DNA of 16,754 nucleotides from JACRPZ01 sp040758255. GTDB lineage: Bacteria; Nitrospirota; Thermodesulfovibrionia; UBA6902. Shown here piece by piece: positions 6,835 through 13,671 of this stretch (the first letter of the stretch is position 1; each line of letters starts with the position of its first letter). The DNA lies in the NCBI GenBank assembly GCA_040758255.1, contig JBFLVX010000038.1, positions 1-16,754 of the forward strand. The letters are read 5' to 3'. Below the pieces are notes generated by a model, which was not told the origin of the DNA, did no database searches, and saw only the letters and a list, made by a program, of their open reading frames with translations. A program made the translations under genes and the position numbers.

Positions 6835-8010
6835 ATGAAAACAAAAGTCATTATGATTTTTACGTCATTATTTTTTTTCTTATTCTTTTTTAATACCCCG
6901 TCACTTGTCTCTCAAGTACACCAGCATGAGGCCACTTCAAAAGAAGCCGCCCAACCGCAGGAGGCAGAAGAAGAAAACACTGTTGAAATCGAACCGGACA
7001 AACAGCAATTGATCGGCGTTAAAACAATTGCGGCTGAAGTAATGCCCATGAGGAAGATAATAAGAACTGTAGGACGCATTGAATATGACGAAAGAAAACT
7101 TGCGACCATAAATACAAAGTTTGAGGGCTGGATTGAAAAGCTCCATGTTGATTACACCGGCAAGTATGTTAAAAAGGGCGCGCCTCTGGCAGAGATTTAC
7201 AGCCCTGAGCTTATGGCAACCCAGCAGGAGTTTTTAAATGTACTGAGGTGGACGAAGCAGAACACAGAACACAGAGCACAGAACACAGACACGAAAAATG
7301 AAATCGAGACAATGCTTTCGCAAGATACTGAACGAATCGTAGACGCTGCAAGGCAGAGACTGAAATTATGGGATATTACTGACGAACAGATAAAAACAAT
7401 AGAGGAGACTGGAAAACCGCTGAGAACTTTGACAATATACAGCCCCGTAAGCGGCTATGTTGTTCAGAAAGAGGCAGTGCAAGGGATGCGCATCATGCCT
7501 GGAGAGAAACTTTTTGATATCGCAGACTTGTCAACTCTCTGGGTTATTTCAGATATTTACGAATATGAATTGTCATATATAAAAGTCGGGCAGACTGCAA
7601 ACATCAGCCTCAGTTATTTACCGGAAAAGGTTTTCTCGTCAACTATTGATTATATTTATCCGGCGCTCTCAGGCGATACAAGAACTGCAAAGGTGAGATT
7701 TACAATCGCCAATTCCTCAGCCCAGCTCAAACCGCAGATGTTTACCAATGTTGAAATCAAAATTGACATGGGCAAGAAGCTTGCTATCCCGGATGACGCA
7801 GTCATTGATACAGGTACAAGACAGATCATTTATGTGGATAAAGGCGAAGGTTATTTTGAAGCTCGTGAAGTGCACATCGGGCTCAAGGCTGATAGAATGA
7901 CAGAGGTTCTTCACGGACTTGAGGCAGGTGAAAAAGTAGCCGCCTCCGGCACATTTCTAATTGACTCGGAGGCACAGTTGAAGGGTATTAAGCCTCTGAG
8001 ACTTAAATGA
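6835..8010 (+). CDS. cusB: CusB-like periplasmic adaptor (membrane fusion protein) of an RND metal pump
   Basis: This adaptor would join the CusA-like pump to the outer-membrane channel. The 391-residue protein has a hydrophobic leader (about 1-26), a histidine-bearing 'HQHE', then membrane-fusion-protein domains: 'RTVGRIEYDERKLATI' with 'GWIEKLHVDYTGKYVKKGAPLAEIYSPEL' (barrel and lipoyl half), a helical hairpin, 'TIYSPVSGYVVQKEAVQGMRIMPGEKLFDIADLSTLWVISDIYE' (second lipoyl half) and a C-terminal 'VIDTGTRQIIYVDKGEGYFEAREVHIG...GLEAGEKVAASGTFLIDSEAQLKG', typical of heavy-metal adaptors. GGGAGG before ATG 6835 supports the start. Residues 142-153 (QNTEHRAQNTDT) are encoded by a heptamer array and lie in the helical hairpin. 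The N-terminal methionine cluster that carries metal in E. coli CusB is not evident. Confidence 0.88.
   Translation: MKTKVIMIFTSLFFFLFFFNTPSLVSQVHQHEATSKEAAQPQEAEEENTVEIEPDKQQLIGVKTIAAEVMPMRKIIRTVGRIEYDERKLATINTKFEGWIEKLHVDYTGKYVKKGAPLAEIYSPELMATQQEFLNVLRWTKQNTEHRAQNTDTKNEIETMLSQDTERIVDAARQRLKLWDITDEQIKTIEETGKPLRTLTIYSPVSGYVVQKEAVQGMRIMPGEKLFDIADLSTLWVISDIYEYELSYIKVGQTANISLSYLPEKVFSSTIDYIYPALSGDTRTAKVRFTIANSSAQLKPQMFTNVEIKIDMGKKLAIPDDAVIDTGTRQIIYVDKGEGYFEAREVHIGLKADRMTEVLHGLEAGEKVAASGTFLIDSEAQLKGIKPLRLK
7259..7293. repeat. Heptamer array C inside the adaptor gene
   Basis: Five consecutive 7-base units: AGAACAC, AGAACAC, AGAGCAC, AGAACAC, AGACACG. They are in-frame and encode most of QNTEHRAQNTDT (residues 142-153), in which a seven-residue pattern repeats. 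The unit matches the AGAACAC unit of element B about 1.75 kb upstream. No inverted right arm is seen, so this looks like a half element. Confidence 0.88.
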
Positions 8011-8092
8011 ATTATCCGCAGATTACACAGACTAACGCAGATTATTTAAATAGGATTTTTATCTGTGAAATCTGCGAAAATCTGTGGATGAA
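8011..8092. repeat. Inverted repeat element D (9-10 base CAGATT/ATCTG units)
   Basis: The left arm repeats CAGATTACA, CAGACTAACG, CAGATT (from 8018); the right arm repeats ATCTGTGAA, ATCTGCGAAA, ATCTGTGG (8061-8087). The arms are reverse complementary with small gaps, so the cusB-cusA junction can form a long imperfect hairpin. The period is 9-10 rather than 7. The element fills the whole gap, from the cusB stop to the cusA ribosome site, and contains the alternative GTG start at 8084. Confidence 0.8.
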
Positions 8093-8095
8093 AAT

Positions 8096-11000
8096 ATGAT
8101 AGCCAGAATAATCGAATACAGCGCCAGGAATAAATTCATAATCTTTCTGCTTGTCGGATTCCTATGCATCTGGGGTTACTGGGCGCTAAAGAATACCCCT
8201 CTTGACGCAATACCTGACTTAAGTGACACGCAGGTCATTATATTTACCGAATGGGCCGGCAGAAGCCCCGACCTCATTGAAGACCAGATAACATACCCGA
8301 TAACATCATCACTGCTCGCCGCGCCGAAGGTGCAGGCGGTGCGGGGGTTTTCATTCCTCGGAAGCTCTTTTATATACGTAATCTTTGAAGAAGGCACGGA
8401 CATCTACTGGGCCAGAAGCCGCTTACTTGAATATCTGCAGACCGTAAAAGGGAAACTACCCTCGGACGCAAATCCGGTTCTGGGGCCTGATGCTACCAGT
8501 CTTGGATGGGGTTTCAGTTATGCGCTTGTTGATGAATCCGGCAGCCATGACCTGTCACAGCTCCGCACCATGCAGGACTATAATATCAAACTTGCCCTTG
8601 AGAGCGTGCCCGGCGTTTCACAGGTAGCCAGTGTCGGCGGATTTGTCAAACAATACCAGATAACAACAGACCCTAACCGTCTCGCAGCTTACAACATCTC
8701 TCTCATGAAGGTCATTGACGCCGTCAGAAAGAGCAATAAAGACGTAGAGGGAAGAGTAATTGAATTCTCCGGCGCAGAATATATGGTAAGGGGCAGAGGT
8801 TATATCCGGGGAATAGATGACCTGAAAAATATTTCTGTCGGAACAAACGGCGCTGGTACGCCTGTTTTCCTTCGCGATATAGCTCAGATACAACTCGGTC
8901 CGGAAATACGGCGTGGAATTGCCGAGCTTGACGGCAAAGGTGAAGTAACAGGAGGCGTCGTCGTGGTCCGCTTCGGAGAAAATGTCCTCAATGTTATTGA
9001 ACGCGTAAAGGAAAGGATTGAAAAGGACATCCAGCCTTCCCTGCCCAAGGGAGTGAAAGTCGTCACAACGTACGACAGGACAGATTTGATACATCGCTCC
9101 ATAGACACGCTCAAAGAAGAGATAATTAAACTTACGGTCGCTGTCAGCGCCGTATGCATAATATTTCTCTTTCATCTTCCAAGCGCGCTTGTCGTAATAC
9201 TCACCCTTCCCGTCTCCATTATCATATCTTTCATTTGCATGTATTACCTCGGCGTCACATCAAACATTATGAGTCTTGGCGGCATCGCTATCGCAATCGG
9301 GGCAATGGTAGACGCCTCAATCATAATGGTTGAGAACGCTCACAAGAAATTAGAAGAGTGGGAACATAGCGGCAGCCCCGGAAGCCGCACCGATGTAATA
9401 ATCGAAGCAGCGAAAGAGGTCGGGCCTTCGTTGTTCTTCTCGCTGCTCGTGATCACAGTGGGCTTCCTTCCGGTCTTCACTCTGCAGGCGCAGGCTGGCA
9501 GGCTGTTTAAGCCTCTTGCATACACAAAGACCTTTGCAATGCTCTTTTCATCCTTCCTCGCTATTACCCTCACGCCTGTTCTGATGACTCTTTTTATAAG
9601 AGGTAAAATAAAACCTGAGGAGAAGAATCCCATTGTACATTTCCTCGGCAAACTGTATAGGCCACGGGTGGCATTTTCCCTGAGATACAGCAAAAGCATA
9701 ATAGCAGCTTCGCTTATCATCGTTCTCGTTACTGCTGTTATATTCATATTGCCGATGTTCAGCATAACTCTTTTCCCTTCGTTGAAGCTCGGCACAGAAT
9801 TCATGCCCCCATTGAATGAGGGATCGCTCTTTTATATGCCTGTCACCGTACCCGGTGCATCTGTATCCGAGGCCTCAAAGCTCCTTCAGATACAGGACAA
9901 GCTTCTTAAGAGTATCCCTGAAGTTTCCCAGGTCTTTGGCAAGGCCGGAAGGGCAGAGACCGCTACTGACCCTGCCCCGCTTGAGATGTTTGAGACCGTG
10001 ATAAATTTAAAGCCCGAATCAGAATGGCGAGGGATTGAGACATGGTATTCAGCCTGGGCTCCTGAGTGGCTGAAATCAATATTACGTAATTTTTGGCCGG
10101 ATCGGATGTCTGATGAGGAACTAAAAAACGAGTTAAATGATGTATTGTCCATACCGGGGGTTGCGAATACGTTCACCAAGCCTATCAAGGCAAGGATAGA
10201 CATGAATGCAACGGGGATAAAGACAAATGTCGGGGTGAAGGTTATCGGCCCTCATCTAAGCGAAATAGCGAAAATATCAATGGAAGTTGAGGATGCGATC
10301 AGGAGCATCCCCGCCACAAGAAGCGTGTCCGCAGAAAGGGTGACAACTGGATACTTTATTGACATTAAGCCCAGACGCACAGCGATAGCGCGTTATGGCC
10401 TTTCAATTGAAGATGTGCAGGATGTGATAGAGACCGCAATTGGAGGAATGAATGTTACCTCCACTGTTGAAGGAAGAGAACGCTATACGGTCAACATCCG
10501 TTATTCGAGGGAATTAAGGAATGACATTGAAAAGATTAAGAGAATGCTTGTTCCGGTGGAGATGGCGGGAGAACGAAGCGCCGGAGGCATGGCTTCTTCC
10601 GCCACTCTCAACTCTCAACTCTTAACTCCTAACTCTTTGCAGGTTCCTCTCGGAGAATTAACAGACATTAATATTACAAAAGGGCCTACGATGATCCGAA
10701 GCGAAGAGGGGCTTCTTGCCAATTATGTACATGTCATCTATTCAGGCAGCGACCTCGGCGGCTATGTCGAGACCGCCAGAAAAAAGGTGGCAGACGCTGT
10801 GAAGCTGCCTGCAGGTTACCGTCTTGTATGGAGCGGAGAATATGAATACCTCGTAAAGATGCATGAACGGCTGAAGCTGGTTATCCCGCTCACAATCCTG
10901 ATCATATTCGTACTGCTATATTTAAATACAAAGTCCGCGGTAAAAACTATGATCGTCCTTCTTGCCGTGCCTTTTTCACTGGTAGGCTCCTTCTGGTTTC

Positions 11001-11386
11001 TATATATACTAAGTTACAACATGAGCATCGCGGTCTGGGTCGGAATGATCGCGCTTGCCGGATTGGACGCGGAGACAGGGGTTGTGATGCTTCTGTATCT
11101 CGATCTTGCTTATGAGCAATGGAAAAGGGAAGGAAGAATGAATTCAAGAGAAGACCTTAAGGATGCCATCATGCACGGAGCTGTCAAGAGAATAAGGCCT
11201 AAGCTCATGACCGTCAGCGTCATCCTCGCCGGCCTTATCCCGATCATGTTCAGCCACGGCGCTGGATCGGATGTAATGAAGAGGATTGCGGCCCCGATGA
11301 TCGGAGGGGTTATAACCTCGGAAATACTTGAACTGACGATTTATCCCGCTATTTACATGCTGTGGAAGAGAAGGAAATTTAAATAA
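8096..11386 (+). CDS. cusA: CusA-like heavy-metal RND efflux pump (probably Cu(I)/Ag(I))
   Basis: This inner-membrane proton-driven pump (1096 residues) has the HME-RND plan: a first membrane helix after 'MIARIIEYSARNKF', 'NTPLDAIPDLSDTQVIIFTEW', two large periplasmic loops and clusters of membrane helices ending 'GMIALAGLDAETGVVMLLYLDLAYE' and 'GAGSDVMKRIAAPMIGGVITSEILEL'. The three methionines that bind Cu/Ag in E. coli CusA (M573, M623, M672) have counterparts here in 'LFYM' (M581), 'PLEM' (M631) and 'RIDM' (M703), which argues for Cu/Ag over Zn/Co/Ni. ATG 8096 is chosen over GTG 8084 because homologs begin 'MIARII(E)'; the weak ribosome site GGATGA comes from repeat D. Residues 837-848 come from heptamer array E, part of an extra segment between 'KRMLVPV' and 'QVPLGEL'. 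Confidence 0.93.
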   Translation: MIARIIEYSARNKFIIFLLVGFLCIWGYWALKNTPLDAIPDLSDTQVIIFTEWAGRSPDLIEDQITYPITSSLLAAPKVQAVRGFSFLGSSFIYVIFEEGTDIYWARSRLLEYLQTVKGKLPSDANPVLGPDATSLGWGFSYALVDESGSHDLSQLRTMQDYNIKLALESVPGVSQVASVGGFVKQYQITTDPNRLAAYNISLMKVIDAVRKSNKDVEGRVIEFSGAEYMVRGRGYIRGIDDLKNISVGTNGAGTPVFLRDIAQIQLGPEIRRGIAELDGKGEVTGGVVVVRFGENVLNVIERVKERIEKDIQPSLPKGVKVVTTYDRTDLIHRSIDTLKEEIIKLTVAVSAVCIIFLFHLPSALVVILTLPVSIIISFICMYYLGVTSNIMSLGGIAIAIGAMVDASIIMVENAHKKLEEWEHSGSPGSRTDVIIEAAKEVGPSLFFSLLVITVGFLPVFTLQAQAGRLFKPLAYTKTFAMLFSSFLAITLTPVLMTLFIRGKIKPEEKNPIVHFLGKLYRPRVAFSLRYSKSIIAASLIIVLVTAVIFILPMFSITLFPSLKLGTEFMPPLNEGSLFYMPVTVPGASVSEASKLLQIQDKLLKSIPEVSQVFGKAGRAETATDPAPLEMFETVINLKPESEWRGIETWYSAWAPEWLKSILRNFWPDRMSDEELKNELNDVLSIPGVANTFTKPIKARIDMNATGIKTNVGVKVIGPHLSEIAKISMEVEDAIRSIPATRSVSAERVTTGYFIDIKPRRTAIARYGLSIEDVQDVIETAIGGMNVTSTVEGRERYTVNIRYSRELRNDIEKIKRMLVPVEMAGERSAGGMASSATLNSQLLTPNSLQVPLGELTDINITKGPTMIRSEEGLLANYVHVIYSGSDLGGYVETARKKVADAVKLPAGYRLVWSGEYEYLVKMHERLKLVIPLTILIIFVLLYLNTKSAVKTMIVLLAVPFSLVGSFWFLYILSYNMSIAVWVGMIALAGLDAETGVVMLLYLDLAYEQWKREGRMNSREDLKDAIMHGAVKRIRPKLMTVSVILAGLIPIMFSHGAGSDVMKRIAAPMIGGVITSEILELTIYPAIYMLWKRRKFK
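10603..10637. repeat. Heptamer array E inside cusA
   Basis: Five consecutive units: CACTCTC, AACTCTC, AACTCTT, AACTCCT, AACTCTT. They are in-frame and encode TLNSQLLTPNSL (residues 837-848). The unit is the AACTNNN type of element A between dnaK and dnaJ. The reverse orientation would contain in-frame stops (GAG AGT TGA), so only this orientation can be read through. No inverted arm is found nearby. Confidence 0.88.
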
Positions 11387-11389
11387 CTT

Positions 11390-12103
11390 ATGATCTGCAT
11401 ATTCCTCTCTCCTAAAGAGCTTTCAACTGAAGAAGTAATTATTGCCGGTGATCAGGCAAAACACTTATCTGTATTAAGAGTAAAAACAGGAGAAATCATT
11501 ACAGTATTTGACGGTCTCGGATACAGATATGATTGCAAGATTTCGCAGATCAATAAGAAGAATATCATCGCGAAAAAATTGAGCAAAACCCCCTACTCTG
11601 CCGAGTCTCCTGTATCAATAACGCTTGCTCAGGGAATTGCAAAAGGAGAGAAGATGGATTTCATTATCCAGAAGGCAACGGAACTTGGCGTCGCCAAAAT
11701 TCTTCCATTAATAACCGAGCGTTCGCAGGTGAGGCATACCGCAAAAATCGAGAGATGGCGCAAAATAGCCCTTTCCGCCGCGGAGCAGTCATGCAGGGGG
11801 AAAGTGCCTGAGATTAATGAACCTGTGAGTCTTAACGACTTTCTGGAGGGCAGGCATATAGGAATAATCTTTTATGAAGAGGACAAGGGAAAACATTTGA
11901 AACAAACCTTACAGGAGTTTAACGATTCAAAAAAAATCACAATTCTTATCGGGCCTGAGGGCGGATTTTCAAAGGGAGAAGTAAACGCAGCAGTTGAGAA
12001 GGGGTTTCAGCAGGCTTCTCTTGGCCCCCGCATACTGCGCACGGAAACAGCGGCAATAAACGCGATCAGTATAATTCAGTATGAACTTGGAGATGCTGAG
12101 TAA
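11390..12103 (+). CDS. rsmE: 16S rRNA (uracil-1498-N3)-methyltransferase RsmE
   Basis: RsmE is a SPOUT-class enzyme that uses S-adenosylmethionine to methylate N3 of U1498 in 16S rRNA. The 237-residue protein has an N-terminal PUA-like part ('AKHLSVLRVKTGEIITVFDGLG-RYDCKI'), 'LAQGIAKGEKMDFIIQKATELGVAKILPLITERS', and the knotted C-terminus with IGPEGG at 187-192 and 'LGPRILRTETAAINAISIIQYELGD'. It starts 3 bases after the cusA stop with no strong ribosome site, so it is probably translated by coupling and transcribed with the efflux genes. In Bacillus subtilis rsmE belongs to the dnaK operon, which suggests the efflux genes separated it from dnaJ here. Confidence 0.95.
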   Translation: MICIFLSPKELSTEEVIIAGDQAKHLSVLRVKTGEIITVFDGLGYRYDCKISQINKKNIIAKKLSKTPYSAESPVSITLAQGIAKGEKMDFIIQKATELGVAKILPLITERSQVRHTAKIERWRKIALSAAEQSCRGKVPEINEPVSLNDFLEGRHIGIIFYEEDKGKHLKQTLQEFNDSKKITILIGPEGGFSKGEVNAAVEKGFQQASLGPRILRTETAAINAISIIQYELGDAE

Positions 12104-12145
12104 GGTTTTATCAAATTATTTTAAGTCCTGCAAAATTTTTATCTA

Positions 12146-12856
12146 TCATTTCTGTCTGAATATCTTCACATAAACGCGCAACATATCCCGAATACTGTTA
12201 GTAATATGCCGAATTGACATAACGCTTGATTCGCCAAATGTTCTTGGATAAGTCTTAATCCCGACTTCGCCTATTGGATATCCCCTGACCATTGCATTAA
12301 TGATGATTTCAGCACCCATGAACGCACTATTTGATATAAGCTCCATATCTTTTATAACGCTGGACCGAATTATTTTCAGGCCACAATTATGATCCTTTAA
12401 TCTTGATTTAAACAGCCACCTGATAACCAAATTGTATACATAAGAAATAAATATTCGTAATGTGCCATAGATCTTGGAATAACGGAACGTTACGATCAGG
12501 TCATAGTGATGCAATAATTTCGATATGTGATATAACTCATTCACATCATACTGGTTGTCGCCATCAGTGAAACATATCCATTCATAATCGAGAGAGTATT
12601 TAAATCCTGTCTGAAGCGCTGCGCCATAACCAAGATTTTTCTCATGACGTACAGATAGAATTTTATCGGGATACTCTCCAGCCAACTTATCAGCAATCTC
12701 CCCTGATTTGTCAGGGCTTCCATCGTCAACTATAATTACCTTGTATCTGGAAGCCACGTCCGATAGCACCTTAAGTGACTTCTTTGCCACTGTCTCTACA
12801 GTAGCCTCATCACGGTATACAGGGAAGAATATCGCTATGGAAGGTTTATCATTCAT
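12146..12856 (-). CDS. Family 2 glycosyltransferase (polyprenyl-phosphate sugar transferase type)
   Basis: This 236-residue GT-A fold enzyme has 'SIAIFFPVYRDEATV', VDDGSPD (43-49) for nucleotide-sugar binding, the metal-binding D98-G-D100 in 'FTDGDNQYD', and 'DHNCGLKIIRSSVIKDM' and 'YPRTFGESS' near the C-terminus, as in the DPM1/ArnC-like group that moves a sugar from a nucleotide onto a polyprenyl phosphate. It lacks the C-terminal membrane helices found in ArnC/GtrB-type members, so it would be soluble or membrane-associated. The sugar is unknown. Its start overlaps the stop of the upstream methyltransferase (ATGA), so the two are translationally coupled. It converges on rsmE with 42 bases between, in which no clear terminator is seen. 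Confidence 0.87.
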   Translation of the reverse strand: MNDKPSIAIFFPVYRDEATVETVAKKSLKVLSDVASRYKVIIVDDGSPDKSGEIADKLAGEYPDKILSVRHEKNLGYGAALQTGFKYSLDYEWICFTDGDNQYDVNELYHISKLLHHYDLIVTFRYSKIYGTLRIFISYVYNLVIRWLFKSRLKDHNCGLKIIRSSVIKDMELISNSAFMGAEIIINAMVRGYPIGEVGIKTYPRTFGESSVMSIRHITNSIRDMLRVYVKIFRQK

Positions 12857-13542
12857 TGTTTCATATTACTTTCTGGCAATTTTTGCGCTGCTATGAACAT
12901 CTGCTTACCAAAAAAATGCCATAGCAAAGGGATACGAAGGTAGACTTTCAGAAGAATCGTAAATTTACTTATCTTAGTTTTTGGTGACCAAGGCAGGAAT
13001 TTAGGGTAACATAGTTTAACTTGAAAGTTATTAATTTCCAATAAACTCGTAAGACTCTTGTCACTTATTGGAGTATAGTGGTCAATAACGTCCCAGTATT
13101 CCTTATATGCATAACGAATATTAGGCTGAATAACAAGTAGCAAGCCGTTGACAGCAAGGATCCTCTTTATCTCTTCAACAACTTTTTCCAATTCATCTTT
13201 ATCCTTCATATGCTCGAAAAAATTGCTCGCAAAGACAATATCTATACTTTCGTCAGGAATAGATAAAAGATTATTCGCGCTTTCCAGTAGAGTAACAACA
13301 TCCGGATTGGCATATTGATGTATATCAGGATTTAGATCAACAGCATATTTCTTCCCGCACCTTATATTATTGATAAATAAACATTGGCCTCCTCCAATAT
13401 CCAAAACTGAATCGTTCACTTCAATATACTGCTGAAGAATCTCATCAATTAATATTTTCCATAGTCTTTCCTTGTCTGCCAATTCCTCTTTAGGGAAGAT
13501 ATACTTATACATTTTTGATAATTTAGCATTTCCGTTTTCCAT
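12853..13542 (-). CDS. Class I SAM-dependent methyltransferase
   Basis: The 229-residue protein has motif I VLDIGGGQC (46-54), an acidic strand-2 end 'YAVDLNPD', the 'IDIVFASNFFEHM' segment and 'LEKVVEEIKRILAVNGLLLVIQPN', all typical of the Methyltransf_11/23-like class I fold. The ATG at 13542 is chosen because AAGGTGGAG lies about 10 bases upstream; a longer TTG start at 13569 has no ribosome site. It overlaps the GT2 gene by 4 bases, so a role in modifying a sugar or lipid-linked glycan is likely, but the substrate cannot be told from sequence. Confidence 0.85.
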   Translation of the reverse strand: MENGNAKLSKMYKYIFPKEELADKERLWKILIDEILQQYIEVNDSVLDIGGGQCLFINNIRCGKKYAVDLNPDIHQYANPDVVTLLESANNLLSIPDESIDIVFASNFFEHMKDKDELEKVVEEIKRILAVNGLLLVIQPNIRYAYKEYWDVIDHYTPISDKSLTSLLEINNFQVKLCYPKFLPWSPKTKISKFTILLKVYLRIPLLWHFFGKQMFIAAQKLPESNMKQ

Positions 13543-13581
13543 ACAATAATATCTCCACCTTATGAACAACGATAAACTTTA

Positions 13582-13611
13582 TTTACAATCATAAAGAAAA
13601 AAAGGTATAAT
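13582..13611 (+). promoter_or_regulatory. Probable promoter of the GT-C-like membrane protein gene
   Basis: TTTACA (13582-13587, 5 of 6 matches) and a perfect TATAAT (13606-13611) are separated by 18 bases. Transcription would start near 13618, giving a leader of about 54 bases. The region also has to hold the promoter for the divergent methyltransferase-GT2 pair, for which no convincing match was found. Confidence 0.6.
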
Positions 13612-13671
13612 TTTTTAATCTTAATACTCCTCAATTCCATTTAGTCTATGTTTAAACAATAACTTAATCCA

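Noticed and set aside
8618..9175. 185-residue open frame on the minus strand opposite cusA
   Set aside because: It lies wholly inside a strongly conserved RND pump gene, has no ribosome site or recognisable domain, and its composition is that expected of the complement of a coding sequence.
9340..9804. 154-residue minus-strand open frame opposite cusA
   Set aside because: Same reason: a shadow of the conserved pump, with no start signals or family resemblance.
9986..10204. About 23 extra residues in CusA between M631 and M703 compared with E. coli CusA
   Set aside because: A tryptophan-rich insert of this kind ('WAPEWLK...WPDR') resembles what I recall from other heavy-metal RND pumps, so it is probably ordinary subfamily variation and not related to the repeat elements.
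3774..10637. Heptamer arrays as a CRISPR array or as a diversity-generating retroelement target
   Set aside because: Units are 7 bases and contiguous, with no spacers and no cas genes. The variable positions are not adenine-specific, and no reverse transcriptase or template repeat is present.
12104..12145. Terminator between rsmE and the convergent GT2 gene
   Set aside because: The gap is AT-rich but has no stem of useful length followed by a T-run on either strand.
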